From contig DUNG01000034.1 of assembly GCA_012839475.1 (NCBI GenBank), forward strand, positions 124,001 through 188,000: 64,000 nt of DNA, read 5' to 3'. This document shows positions 55,572 through 63,867 of this stretch, one piece after another. The position numbers and the translations under genes are program-made. The first letter of the stretch is position 1. Each line of letters opens with the position of its first letter. The notes beneath the pieces were generated by a model. That model searched no databases. It was not told where the DNA came from and was given only the letters and a program-made list of their open reading frames with translations. Origin of the DNA: Petrimonas sp. GTDB taxonomy: Bacteria > Bacteroidota > Bacteroidia > Bacteroidales > Dysgonomonadaceae.

Positions 55572-56375
55572 CTATTCAAACACCCGCTTGCGCAGCTCGA
55601 AATCATTCCCAAGGTACTTCTCCCGCACGATGGGATTGGCAGCCAACTCCTCGGCGCTCCCTTGGAACAGCACCTTCCCTTCAAACAGCAGGTAAGCCCG
55701 GTCGGTGATACTCAGCGTCTCATCCACGTTATGGTCAGTGATAAGAATACCGATATTCCGATACTTGAGCTTCGCCACGATCGATTGGATATCCTGCACG
55801 GCGATGGGGTCGATGCCCGCGAACGGCTCATCAAGCATGATGAACTTCGGATCGATGGCCAAGCAGCGGGCAATCTCGGCCCGACGCCGCTCCCCACCCG
55901 ATAAGCGGTCCCCCTGGTTCTTCCTCACCTTATGAAGACCAAACTCGTCGATTAGCATCTCCAGCTTCTCTTTCTGCTGTATGGGAGATAGGTCAGTGAA
56001 CTCCAGCACCGATCGGATATTGTCTTCCACCGACATTTTCCGAAAGATCGAAGCCTCCTGTGCCAAGTAACCAATCCCCTTTTGCGCCCTCTTGTACACC
56101 GGGTAACGGGTAATGTTCTCATCACCGATAAAAATCTGGCCCTCGTTGGGCACGATTAACCCCACGGTCATGTAAAAGGTCGTGGTCTTCCCTGCCCCGT
56201 TGGGACCCAGTAACCCCACGATCTCGCCCTGCTTGACGTTGATGGAGACGTTACTCACCACGGTGCGCTTACCATAGCGCTTCACCAGGTTCTCCGTGCG
56301 CAGCATCAACGGTTCGGAAACAACGGGATCCTCAAGCTCACCAGCTGGCCATGTATCTAGTGTCTCTTGACTCAT
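55572..56375 (-). CDS. lptB: LPS-export ABC transporter ATP-binding protein
   Basis: ATPase that powers lipopolysaccharide transport to the outer membrane. It has 267 aa with Walker [10 protein letters not shown], signature [15 protein letters not shown], Walker [14 protein letters not shown] and the switch His in [10 protein letters not shown] 22-residue N-terminal extension ([20 protein letters not shown]) precedes the usual start and could be spurious; an internal ATG exists at LMLRTENL. It is first in a lptB-ruvX-def run. Confidence 0.94.
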   Translation of the reverse strand: MSQETLDTWPAGELEDPVVSEPLMLRTENLVKRYGKRTVVSNVSINVKQGEIVGLLGPNGAGKTTTFYMTVGLIVPNEGQIFIGDENITRYPVYKRAQKGIGYLAQEASIFRKMSVEDNIRSVLEFTDLSPIQQKEKLEMLIDEFGLHKVRKNQGDRLSGGERRRAEIARCLAIDPKFIMLDEPFAGIDPIAVQDIQSIVAKLKYRNIGILITDHNVDETLSITDRAYLLFEGKVLFQGSAEELAANPIVREKYLGNDFELRKRVFE

Positions 56376-56392
56376 TCGCTCGAAATTTTATG

Positions 56393-56400
56393 CAAAAATA
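56393..56400 (-). promoter_or_regulatory. Putative -7 promoter box of lptB
   Basis: TATTTTTG on the minus strand, 17 bp before the lptB start, fits TAnnTTTG; the -33 side is weak. So close a promoter supports the annotated, longer LptB start or one just inside it. Confidence 0.4.
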
Positions 56401-56596
56401 CGCGATTTTCTTCTGAAATCGAACAGGATTGCCAATTTATATGGGATTTGGCATGGAATCAGTCGGTTCACAAAAGTGGAACAACGACTCGTTACCGAGG
56501 TTCAACGAGAAACCGATACCTCCAGAATCAGGTTGCTACTCGAAAAGGTTATAGAAAAGGCACGTTATCGGGATTCAACAAGTCGTCAATAAACAC

Positions 56597-56986
56597 TTAC
56601 AAAGTAAGCACGACCTCCGCGCTCTTCACCACTCCCCCGACAGGTGGTTGTAGCTTAGCGACCCGCACCTCCAACCTCGAGACGCCAGGGTACTCCGCCT
56701 TAATCCGTTTCAGGATCCGTCCACCCACATGCTCGATCAAGTCAGAGGGAATAGCCATCTCGGCCTGTACCAATGCGTACAAATCGGCGTAATTAATCGT
56801 GTCTGCCAGGCTATCCGACTCAATGGCCGCCGTAACATCCACCTCCAAGGTCAGACTGACCTCGAACTCATTTCCAACCTGCTTCTCGTGCTGCATCACG
56901 CCGTGAAAGGCATGAAAACGCATCGTGTCAAGCACGATCTTAGTCGTTACCCCACGTTCACTTCCCTTATTCATTCGTCTATTCAT
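56597..56986 (-). CDS. folB: Dihydroneopterin aldolase
   Basis: Folate synthesis enzyme of 129 aa. Key motifs are MRFHAFHGVMQHEKQVGNEF near the N-terminus, DTINYADLY and the substrate-binding Glu/Lys region ending in KLQPPVGGVVKSAEV. An in-frame ATG 12 bp inside the chosen start is an alternative. It is monocistronic between lptB and the ETF cluster. Confidence 0.93.
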   Translation of the reverse strand: MNRRMNKGSERGVTTKIVLDTMRFHAFHGVMQHEKQVGNEFEVSLTLEVDVTAAIESDSLADTINYADLYALVQAEMAIPSDLIEHVGGRILKRIKAEYPGVSRLEVRVAKLQPPVGGVVKSAEVVLTL

Positions 56987-57211
56987 TTTTCACCTCCACA
57001 TTCATCCATTTCAAGGCGGCACACACCAATCAACGGCAGAGCTTTCAAGGTATCATAACCCACAATTACTACTTACCGGAACAGCTAATTTCATGTCTGC
57101 CGACCTCAAAAATAGGAACAATCCACCACAAAAAAGTGCAAACAGTGGGCAAATATCAAATAGTGTGATAATTTAATGGGTTATCCCGTTTAAAATTAGG
57201 TGAAAAATCGT

Positions 57212-57219
57212 TATATTTG
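57212..57219 (+). promoter_or_regulatory. Putative -7 promoter box of the ETF-QO operon
   Basis: TATATTTG fits TAnnTTTG; the -33 side is weak (GTTTA). Transcription from here would include both leader elements B and C. Confidence 0.5.
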
Positions 57220-57263
57220 TGCGTTTATAAAAAGTCACCGTTGTAAGCTAATTTTTTAAACGA

Positions 57264-57329
57264 ACTATTTCGTTTAGCCAGACGAGCAGAAGACAAGTTC
57301 ACTTGGATTATGCCGTGGCGAGAAATAGT
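57264..57329 (+). promoter_or_regulatory. 66-nt leader element, copy B
   Basis: First of two tandem copies before the ETF-QO gene (79-bp period). It differs from copy C at one base only (C versus T in the hairpin loop). Relative to copy A it has changes at element positions 12, 18, 28 and 45; position 18 turns a U-A pair of the second hairpin into U-G, which still pairs. Confidence 0.75.
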
Positions 57330-57342
57330 CTAATATTAATGA

Positions 57343-57408
57343 ACTATTTCGTTTAGCCAGACGAGCAGAAGACAAGTTTACTTGGATTATGCCGTGGCGA
57401 GAAATAGT
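57343..57408 (+). promoter_or_regulatory. 66-nt leader element, copy C
   Basis: Second tandem copy, 17 bp before the ETF-QO start codon. The end stem ACTATTTC/GAAATAGT is perfect. The hairpin loop reads TTTA instead of TTCA. Confidence 0.75.
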
Positions 57409-57425
57409 CTAATTCAAATAAACAT

Positions 57426-59084
57426 ATGGATAACGTAACTGTTAAAACGGATGTTTTAATCATTGGTGGGGGACCCTCGGGGTTATCCTTCGCCATACGA
57501 TTGGCTGACCTGCTGAAAGAGAAGGGGCTGGAGCGACGCATCTTGCTGATAGACAAGGGGAACTCCATTGGGAGCCATATCATTTCCGGGGCGTTAGTCC
57601 GGCCCGGTATCTTCAGCGAACTGCTACCCGATACCCCGGCTGAAGAGATACCCTTCGACTCGAAGGTATCAAGCAACAAGATGTACATGCTGAGCGAGAG
57701 GGGAAAACTCAGAATCCCCATCACCCCACCCTACATGGGAAACAAGGGGCACTACACCGCCTCACTGGGAGAACTTTGCCGCTTCCTGGCCAACAAAGCC
57801 GAAGAGAAGGGGGTAGAGATCTATACCGGCTTCGCGATGAGCGATATCCTGTATGACGAAAAAGGCAAGGTCATAGGGGCCAAAACGATCGATACCGGGG
57901 TAGACCAACAAGGGAACCAGATGGAGAACTTTCAAGAAGGTACACCGGTTGAAGCCAAGCTGACCATCTTCGCTGAAGGATCAAGGGGTAGCCTTACCAA
58001 GAAACTGATCCAGAAATTCAACCTGGATGAAGGCAGGAACCAGCAAATCTACTCGCTAGGTTGTAAAGAGTTGTGGAGTGTACCCGAGGGAACCATCGCC
58101 CCAGGTGAGGTGTACAACACCATGGGGTTCCCGGCATCCGACTTCGGCGCATTCGGTGGCGGATTTATCTATGGGCTGAAAGATAATAAGATAGCGTTGG
58201 GCCTGGTCATTGGGCTGGACTACGCCGATCCAACGTTCGACACCCACAACGCGTTCCAGGTGTGGAAGAAACACCCGTTCGTCGCCCAGTTCCTGAAAGG
58301 GGGTACGATCGTGGAGTACGGTGCGAAGACACTGCCCGAAGGGGGTTACTACGCCGTACCGAAACTCTTCACGGACAACGCCCTTATCGTGGGCGATAGC
58401 GCCGGGCTGCTGGCCATGCCGGCATTGAAGGGGATTCACCTCGCTGTGCAATCAGGCATGCTGGCAGCGCAAACCGCGTTGGTGGCGCTGGAACAAAACG
58501 ACTTCTCGGAAAAGACGTTGCAAACCTACGAACAGCTGGTAAAAAAGAGCACCATTCACTCTGAACTGTACCGCAACCGAAACTTCCGTCAAGGGTTCGT
58601 AAAGGGGATGATTCCTGGCATGTTCCACTTCGGGACCCAGCTAATTACTGGTGGGGCCGGTTTTTGTGGGCGACTAAAAAACCATTCCGATAGTGAAGCG
58701 ACCAAAACGCTCGCCGATGCGAAGAAACCGCTGTTCATAGAGAAATACAAGGACCTCGAGTTTGACAAGGAGTTAACGTTTGACAAAGTGACAGACGTCT
58801 ACTACAGCGGCGTGGCGCATGACGACCACCAGGTACCGCACCTGCAGGTGAATGATCCTGAAACGTTCAACACCGTGAACATCAAGGAGTACGGCGCTCC
58901 CTGCCAATACTACTGCTCGGCAGAAGTGTATGAGGTACATACCGACCGGGAGGGAAAACAGGAGCTGAGAATCCATTTCGAGAACTGCCTCCATTGCAAA
59001 ACGTGCGATATCAAAGAACCCGCGGGTGGCATCACCTGGAATGTTCCCTACGGTGGAAACGGACCCGATTATAAATACATGTAA
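57426..59084 (+). CDS. Electron-transfer flavoprotein:quinone oxidoreductase
   Basis: Passes electrons from reduced ETF to the quinone pool. The 552-aa protein has the FAD-binding GGGPSG (14-19), the long flavoprotein domain with IVGDSAGLLAMPALKGIH, and a C-terminal ferredoxin-like domain. Its four [4Fe-4S] ligands are visible as Cys497 (YYCSAEVYE), Cys521, Cys524 and Cys527 (CLHCKTCDIKEP). The presence of membrane-type ETF-QO in an otherwise fermentative gene set suggests oxidation of acyl-CoA or amino-acid-derived substrates. It is followed by the fused ETF gene, with element D in the 99-bp spacer. Confidence 0.92.
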   Translation: MDNVTVKTDVLIIGGGPSGLSFAIRLADLLKEKGLERRILLIDKGNSIGSHIISGALVRPGIFSELLPDTPAEEIPFDSKVSSNKMYMLSERGKLRIPITPPYMGNKGHYTASLGELCRFLANKAEEKGVEIYTGFAMSDILYDEKGKVIGAKTIDTGVDQQGNQMENFQEGTPVEAKLTIFAEGSRGSLTKKLIQKFNLDEGRNQQIYSLGCKELWSVPEGTIAPGEVYNTMGFPASDFGAFGGGFIYGLKDNKIALGLVIGLDYADPTFDTHNAFQVWKKHPFVAQFLKGGTIVEYGAKTLPEGGYYAVPKLFTDNALIVGDSAGLLAMPALKGIHLAVQSGMLAAQTALVALEQNDFSEKTLQTYEQLVKKSTIHSELYRNRNFRQGFVKGMIPGMFHFGTQLITGGAGFCGRLKNHSDSEATKTLADAKKPLFIEKYKDLEFDKELTFDKVTDVYYSGVAHDDHQVPHLQVNDPETFNTVNIKEYGAPCQYYCSAEVYEVHTDREGKQELRIHFENCLHCKTCDIKEPAGGITWNVPYGGNGPDYKYM

Positions 59085-59095
59085 CTAAAAACAGA

Positions 59096-59161
59096 ACTAT
59101 TTCGATAAGCCAAACGAGCAGAGGACAAGTTCACTTGGACTATGCCGTGACAAGAAATAGT
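59096..59161 (+). promoter_or_regulatory. 66-nt leader element, copy D (inside the ETF operon)
   Basis: Starts 11 bp after the ETF-QO stop codon and ends 22 bp before the fused-ETF start. The end stem is perfect. It is the most diverged copy on its 3' side (GTGACAAG instead of GTGGCGAG) and has a mismatch in the second hairpin (CGAT...AACG). With no room for a separate promoter, it is most likely read as part of the operon mRNA. Confidence 0.72.
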
Positions 59162-59183
59162 CTAATTCTAATGAACGAAATAA

Positions 59184-61127
59184 ATGGCACTAACAATTAT
59201 CAGTTTAATCAAACAGGTTCCGCTCCCCAGCGAAATGCGTATGGGAGAGGATGGCTTGATGGACCGGACCAAAGCCAAATCCATCATCAACGTCGATTGC
59301 CAATTTGGACTAGAAGCAGGGCTACAGCTGAAGAAGAAGTACCCCGACGCTCGCATGATCGCTTGCTCCATGGGCCCCTTCTCCTTCGAGACAGCGCTTA
59401 AAACTGCCCTGTCGATGGGGTATGACGAAGCGTATCTCCTGTCGGACCGCAAGTTGGGCGGAAGCGATACCTACGCCACGGGATTGGCACTGGCGACCCT
59501 ACTCAAGCACCTGGGCTTCACCAAAGAGTCGAAAGAACCCTTTATCATTTTCACCGGGCGGCAGACGAGCGACGGTGATACGGCGCACGTGCCGTCGCAA
59601 GTAGCAGAAAACATGGGCCTTCCCCAAGCCACGTTCGTGGAACGGGTAGAGGCCGACGGAAAGGGGAACATCATCGCGCGGCGCATTATCGAAGGTGGCC
59701 ATCAAGAGCTGCAACTGCCGATGCCCTGCGTGGTCTCGCTGACCCCGACCGGCATTCCCCCCCGGAAGCCTTCACTGAGCGGGGCTATCAAGGCCCGTAA
59801 CACCAACATCACGGTGCTTGGCGTGGATGACATCAACCTAACCAGCCCGAAAATCGGTCTGGCTGGCTCACCAACCATCGTGGCCAACGTGCAAAACATA
59901 ACCAGCGACCGTCCCCCGGTAATGATGGCCGAAGGACAGGGCGATAAAGAACTGGTAGACAGCTTTATCACCCAATTCGAAACGGGTGGAAACACGCTGC
60001 AGAAGAAAGAGGAAAAAGAGAGGAGAGTCAGGGAAACACCCGACTTCCCGGTGATCGACACCCGCGAAGAGAACCGTGGGATACTCACCTGGGCAGAGGT
60101 GGTAAACGGCAAGATATCCCCCTCCTCGCTGGAGTTGCTAACCCCCTCGCTCAACCTTGCTGAACAACTGGGTGGCGAAACAAAAATAACTACCGTGCTG
60201 ATTGGCAAGAACGTGAAGCCCTTGGCGAAAACGCTTTTCGAGCATGGTAGCGACGAGGTGGTAGTGGTAGAAGACGACCGGCTGGAGGAGTACCTGGTGT
60301 TGCCCTTCTCTGATATCCTCGCACAGGTGATCAGGGAGCGGAAACCGGAAATCGCCCTTTTCGCCGCAACCACGGCAGGCCGCGAACTGGCACCCCGCAT
60401 CGGGGTGAAGACAGGTAGCGGGGTCACGGCAGATTGCACCGGCCTGGAGATCGGTGAATACGTGAACCGCAGGGAGAAAGAGATTATCCGCCCCATACTG
60501 CACTCGCGACGCCCAACGTACGGTGAAAGCAAGCTGGCGACTATCTTGGGCTTTATCTATCCCCAAATATCCACGGCGCGTCCCGGCACCTTCCCGGTAC
60601 CGAAGCAACAAGATGGACGTACCGGCACGCTCTCGGTTTTCAAACCGAAACTGAAAGAGGAGGACTTCATCGTGAAAATCCGTAAAACGGTACGGGGAGA
60701 AGGAGGACTTCAGAGCCTGCTAGATGCCGACGTGATTATCTCGGGTGGTCGTGGAGCCACTTCCGACAACCTACAACTGGTCAAGGAGTTGGCTGCAGCA
60801 CTCAAGGAGAAAGGGATCAAGGCAGAATGGGCCGGTAGCCGAGTGGTGGTCGATGAGGGCGTGGCCGAATACGCTCGCCAGATTGGCCAAACCGGCCGAA
60901 CCGTACGCCCCAAGGTGTACGTAGCCGTTGGCATTAGTGGTGCTATCCAACATATCTATGGAATCAAAGAGGCTGGCACGATCGTGGCAATTGATCACAA
61001 CCCGAAAGCTTCCATCTTCAAGCACGCCGATTTCGGCATTCTGGGTGAATACGAAGATGTGGTGCCCGAATTGATCGACCGGGTCAAGGGTGGGTTCACC
61101 TTTGGGGTGGAACCAGCCAAATCATAA
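59184..61127 (+). CDS. Fused electron-transfer flavoprotein (beta-alpha)
   Basis: Single protein of 647 aa. Residues 1 to about 255 are an EtfB domain (LIKQVPLPSEM, GRQTSDGDTAHVPSQVAENMG, SLTPTGIPPRKPSL). About 300-647 are an EtfA domain (VVNGKISPSSLELL, GRELAPRIGVKTGSGVTADC, and the FAD-binding ISGGRG, GQTGRTVRPKVYVAVGISGAIQH and DHNPKASIF). A charged linker around 270-295 joins them. ETF is normally two proteins, so this is a true gene fusion with no frameshift or internal stop. Its partner is the ETF-QO gene just upstream. Whether it serves simple transfer or electron bifurcation is not decided here. Confidence 0.9.
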   Translation: MALTIISLIKQVPLPSEMRMGEDGLMDRTKAKSIINVDCQFGLEAGLQLKKKYPDARMIACSMGPFSFETALKTALSMGYDEAYLLSDRKLGGSDTYATGLALATLLKHLGFTKESKEPFIIFTGRQTSDGDTAHVPSQVAENMGLPQATFVERVEADGKGNIIARRIIEGGHQELQLPMPCVVSLTPTGIPPRKPSLSGAIKARNTNITVLGVDDINLTSPKIGLAGSPTIVANVQNITSDRPPVMMAEGQGDKELVDSFITQFETGGNTLQKKEEKERRVRETPDFPVIDTREENRGILTWAEVVNGKISPSSLELLTPSLNLAEQLGGETKITTVLIGKNVKPLAKTLFEHGSDEVVVVEDDRLEEYLVLPFSDILAQVIRERKPEIALFAATTAGRELAPRIGVKTGSGVTADCTGLEIGEYVNRREKEIIRPILHSRRPTYGESKLATILGFIYPQISTARPGTFPVPKQQDGRTGTLSVFKPKLKEEDFIVKIRKTVRGEGGLQSLLDADVIISGGRGATSDNLQLVKELAAALKEKGIKAEWAGSRVVVDEGVAEYARQIGQTGRTVRPKVYVAVGISGAIQHIYGIKEAGTIVAIDHNPKASIFKHADFGILGEYEDVVPELIDRVKGGFTFGVEPAKS

Positions 61128-61208
61128 AGTACCACCATTAACCGTGTCACGTGCAAGATCTCCTTTTTAAGGTGGCACCAGCTAAATAGTTAAGCATCTC
61201 AAAGAACA

Positions 61209-61246
61209 CCCTTTTCGCGACCCGCCTCGGTGGGTCGCGAAAAGGG
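61209..61246 (+). terminator. Strong hairpin after the fused ETF gene
   Basis: CCCTTTTCGCGACCC (61209-61223) pairs perfectly over 15 bp with 61232-61246, with an 8-nt loop. The downstream T-run is weak (CCTTTAATAA). It probably ends or strongly attenuates the ETF operon before aminopeptidase P. Confidence 0.65.
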
Positions 61247-61277
61247 AAGTCCTTTAATAACACAAGTCAAAATAGCA

Positions 61278-61343
61278 TATATTTCGTTAAGCCAAACGAG
61301 CAGAGGACAAGCTTGCTTGGATTATGCCGTGGCGAGAAATAGT
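61278..61343 (+). promoter_or_regulatory. 66-nt leader element, copy E (before aminopeptidase P)
   Basis: It lies 17 bp before the start codon. The outer two base pairs of the end stem are lost (TATATTTC), leaving six. The inner hairpin changes from CAAGT..ACTTG to CAAGC..GCTTG, a paired substitution that keeps complementarity. Confidence 0.72.
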
Positions 61344-61360
61344 CTAATTGTAACGTAAAA

Positions 61361-63151
61361 ATGAAGAGAAACCCAATTCCCGAAAGACTTGCCGCGATGA
61401 GGCAATTCATGGAAGAAAAACAGCTCGACGCGTTTATCGTCCCCAGTACCGATGCCCACCTGAGCGAATATCCCCCGAAATACTGGGAGTCCCGAAAATG
61501 GATTAGCGGCTTCACCGGATCAGCTGGAACGGCCGTCATCACCAAAGATAAGGCAGGCGTGTGGACCGACTCCCGCTACTTCCTGCAGGCGGCTGACGAA
61601 CTGGATGGAACGGGATTCGACCTGTTCAAAATGGGACAAGCCGACACGCCCGAAATGACCGACTGGATTATTGAGCAGGTTGGCCATGGAGGTACGGTGG
61701 GTATCGATGGACTGGTCTACGCCGCCTCGGAGGGCAATGCGCTCAAAAGCCGTCTCAACACGGTCGGCATTAAGCTGAACACTGCCTTCGACCCGTTTGA
61801 AGTTATCCGGAAAGAACGCCCCGGGATCCCTAAGAACAAGGTCTTCACGCTGCCTGTCGACGTGGCTGGCGAAAGTGTGAAAAGCAAGATTAACCGTGTT
61901 AACACGGAACTGAAAAAGCTGAATGCTGATGGGGTAATCGTGGTAACCCTCGACACCGTTGCCTGGCTCTTTAACCTGCGGGGTAACGACGTGGATTACA
62001 ACCCAGTAGCGGTAGCCTACGCATACGTATCGGAGAAAGAGACGGTGCTATTTATCGACCCAGGTAAGCTGACAGATGACATCACCACCGACTACAAGGA
62101 GGAAGGAATTACAATCGCTCCCTACCACGCCATCTTTGACTACGTGGCCGACCTCCCAGAGGAAAGTTCAGTCTGTGTAACGGGTAGCAAGATCAACTAC
62201 AAGCTGTTGCACACCATCCCCACCACATGTAAGGTTATCGATGTGCCCTCGCCCTTAGACCTGATGAAGAGCGTGAAAAACGAAACCGAATTGAAAGGGT
62301 TTCATAGCGCGATGGTCAAGGACGGGGTGGCACTCGTGAAATTTTACATGTGGCTGGAAAAAGCGATACCCACTGGCAAAGTCAACGAGGTAACGATCGC
62401 TGATAAGCTCTACGAATTCCGGTCACAACAAGCGCTTTTCGTAGGCGAGAGCTTCGCCACCATCGCCGGGTACGGACCCAATGGGGCGGTTATTCACTAC
62501 CGTGCAGTACCGGAAACCGCGCTCAAGGTGGAACCGAAAGGATTACTGCTGATTGACTCCGGTGCACAGTACAAGGATGGTACCACCGATATCACCCGGA
62601 CAATTGCAGTGGGCGAACTTTCTGAGCAGATGAAAATCGACTACACGCTGGTGCTAAAAGGGCACATCGCGCTGGCTAGTGCCGTCTACCCGAAAGGAAC
62701 GCGCGGTGCACAACTCGACGTGCTTGCCCGAAAAGCGCTATGGGAGCATGGGCTGACCTACTGGCACGGCACGGGACACGGTATAGGGCACTTCCTGAAC
62801 GTGCACGAGGGACCACATAGCATTCGGCTGGAAGAGAACCCCACCCTGTTGGAACCGGGAATGGTTACATCGAATGAACCGGGTCTTTACCGGGCCAATC
62901 AATACGGTGTCCGCGTCGAGAACCTGATCGTGACACGAAAGTGGCTGGAGAGCGAGGAGTTTGGGACGTTCTACAACTTCGAGACAATCACCCTTTGCCC
63001 CATTGACACAAGACCCATCGTCAAGGAGCTGCTAACCAAAAGCGAAGTTCAGTGGCTGAACGATTACCACGAGAAGGTGTACAATGGATTAAAAGGTTTT
63101 TTAAACGAGGAAGAGGCAGCCTGGTTGATAGAAAAAACCAAAGCCATTTAA
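61361..63151 (+). CDS. Xaa-Pro aminopeptidase (M24B, aminopeptidase P family)
   Basis: Removes N-terminal residues before proline. It has 596 aa, the long three-domain form: two creatinase-like N-terminal domains (QLDAFIVPSTDAHLSEY near the start, SGSAGTAV-like GFTGSAGTAV) and the catalytic pita-bread domain. Metal ligands are in LLIDSGAQYKDGTTDITRT, HGTGHGIGHFLNVHEGP, TSNEPGLY and GVRVENL. No signal peptide is present, so it is cytoplasmic and acts on imported peptides. Element E precedes it, and the carbonic-anhydrase gene follows 21 bp later. Confidence 0.94.
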   Translation: MKRNPIPERLAAMRQFMEEKQLDAFIVPSTDAHLSEYPPKYWESRKWISGFTGSAGTAVITKDKAGVWTDSRYFLQAADELDGTGFDLFKMGQADTPEMTDWIIEQVGHGGTVGIDGLVYAASEGNALKSRLNTVGIKLNTAFDPFEVIRKERPGIPKNKVFTLPVDVAGESVKSKINRVNTELKKLNADGVIVVTLDTVAWLFNLRGNDVDYNPVAVAYAYVSEKETVLFIDPGKLTDDITTDYKEEGITIAPYHAIFDYVADLPEESSVCVTGSKINYKLLHTIPTTCKVIDVPSPLDLMKSVKNETELKGFHSAMVKDGVALVKFYMWLEKAIPTGKVNEVTIADKLYEFRSQQALFVGESFATIAGYGPNGAVIHYRAVPETALKVEPKGLLLIDSGAQYKDGTTDITRTIAVGELSEQMKIDYTLVLKGHIALASAVYPKGTRGAQLDVLARKALWEHGLTYWHGTGHGIGHFLNVHEGPHSIRLEENPTLLEPGMVTSNEPGLYRANQYGVRVENLIVTRKWLESEEFGTFYNFETITLCPIDTRPIVKELLTKSEVQWLNDYHEKVYNGLKGFLNEEEAAWLIEKTKAI

Positions 63152-63172
63152 CAAGCAAAACGTAGATTGAGC

Positions 63173-63691
63173 ATGGCACTGGTGAAATCGGTTCGCGGAT
63201 TTACCCCCGAGATAGGTGAAAACTGCTACTTGGCAGAGAACGCCACCATTATCGGTGACGTGATCATGGGGCGTAACTGCAGCATATGGTTCAACGCTGT
63301 GCTGCGTGGCGACGTCAACTCCATCCGTTTGGGTGATCGGGTGAACGTGCAGGACGGTGCGGTTATCCACACCTTGTACCAAAACTCGGTGTCGGTGATT
63401 GGAAACGACGTCTCGATAGGGCACAACGCGATCATTCATGGTGCGGAGATACGAGATGGTGCCCTGATTGGAATGGGCGCCATCGTGTTAGATCACGCGA
63501 TCGTAGGTGAAGGGGCCATCATCGCCGCTGGGGCGGTGGTACTGAGCAGCACCCAGGTGGAGCCGGGGAGCATTTACGCTGGTGTCCCTGCCAAGTTCGT
63601 CAAGAAAGTCGACCCCGAACAGTCCAAGGAGATAAACCAGAAAATCGCGGGTAACTACCTGTTCTACTCCAAGTGGTTCAAGGAGGAGTAA
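63173..63691 (+). CDS. Gamma-carbonic anhydrase-family protein
   Basis: Left-handed beta-helix hexapeptide protein of 172 aa from the ATG at 63173. The Zn-binding His residues are in GAVIHTLYQN, IGHNAIIHG and the segment between, as in YrdA/PaaY-like proteins. NCSIWFNAVLRGDVNSIRLG and GVPAKFVKKV are family hallmarks. A TTG two codons upstream is a possible alternative start. It is likely co-transcribed with aminopeptidase P. Confidence 0.92.
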   Translation: MALVKSVRGFTPEIGENCYLAENATIIGDVIMGRNCSIWFNAVLRGDVNSIRLGDRVNVQDGAVIHTLYQNSVSVIGNDVSIGHNAIIHGAEIRDGALIGMGAIVLDHAIVGEGAIIAAGAVVLSSTQVEPGSIYAGVPAKFVKKVDPEQSKEINQKIAGNYLFYSKWFKEE

Positions 63692-63752
63692 CGTTGCGAG
63701 TCACCCATTATCGCAAAAGCTTCCTGGGGTTTATAACCCGTTGTATACAAAG

Positions 63753-63790
63753 ACAAAGAGCGTGTTAGTTTTTTAACACGCTCTTTGTTT
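63753..63790 (+). terminator. Terminator after the carbonic anhydrase-like gene
   Basis: ACAAAGAGCGTGTTA (63753-63767) pairs perfectly over 15 bp with 63774-63788; the loop is GTTTTT and the stem is followed by a short T-run. Confidence 0.75.
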
Positions 63791-63834
63791 ACCTAGATCG
63801 ATAGCGCCAGATTCACCTAAAACAGACAAGTACT

Positions 63835-63857
63835 CACCTTGTGAACAAGGTGTTTTT
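63835..63857 (+). terminator. Second terminator-like hairpin
   Basis: CACCTTG (63835-63841) pairs with CAAGGTG (63846-63852), with loop TGAA, followed by TTTTT. It could back up the preceding terminator. Confidence 0.55.
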
Positions 63858-63867
63858 CTCTGATGGG

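Larger units (their letters stand above)
56987..57425 (+). other. Gene-free leader region of the ETF-QO gene
   Basis: No gene called in these 439 bp. Going downstream: an uneventful stretch, a putative -7 box TATATTTG at 57212-57219, then two tandem copies (B, C) of the 66-nt leader element directly before the start codon. Confidence 0.7.

Noticed and set aside
56367-56792. Plus-strand frames between lptB and folB, including a 38-codon frame at 56476-56592 (VEQRLVTEVQRETDTSR...)
   Set aside because: The long frame is antisense to folB. The short one looks protein-like but has only a GTG start and no known family, so it is not called.
57264-57408. CRISPR array from the tandem 66-nt units
   Set aside because: Only two units, the spacer is about 13 bp, no cas genes, and the same unit stands alone elsewhere as a gene leader.
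51786-61343. Assigning the 66-nt element to a known ribozyme (hammerhead, twister, pistol) or to the cobalamin riboswitch
   Set aside because: The conserved cores of these classes are not present; the resemblance is limited to short strings such as AAGCC.
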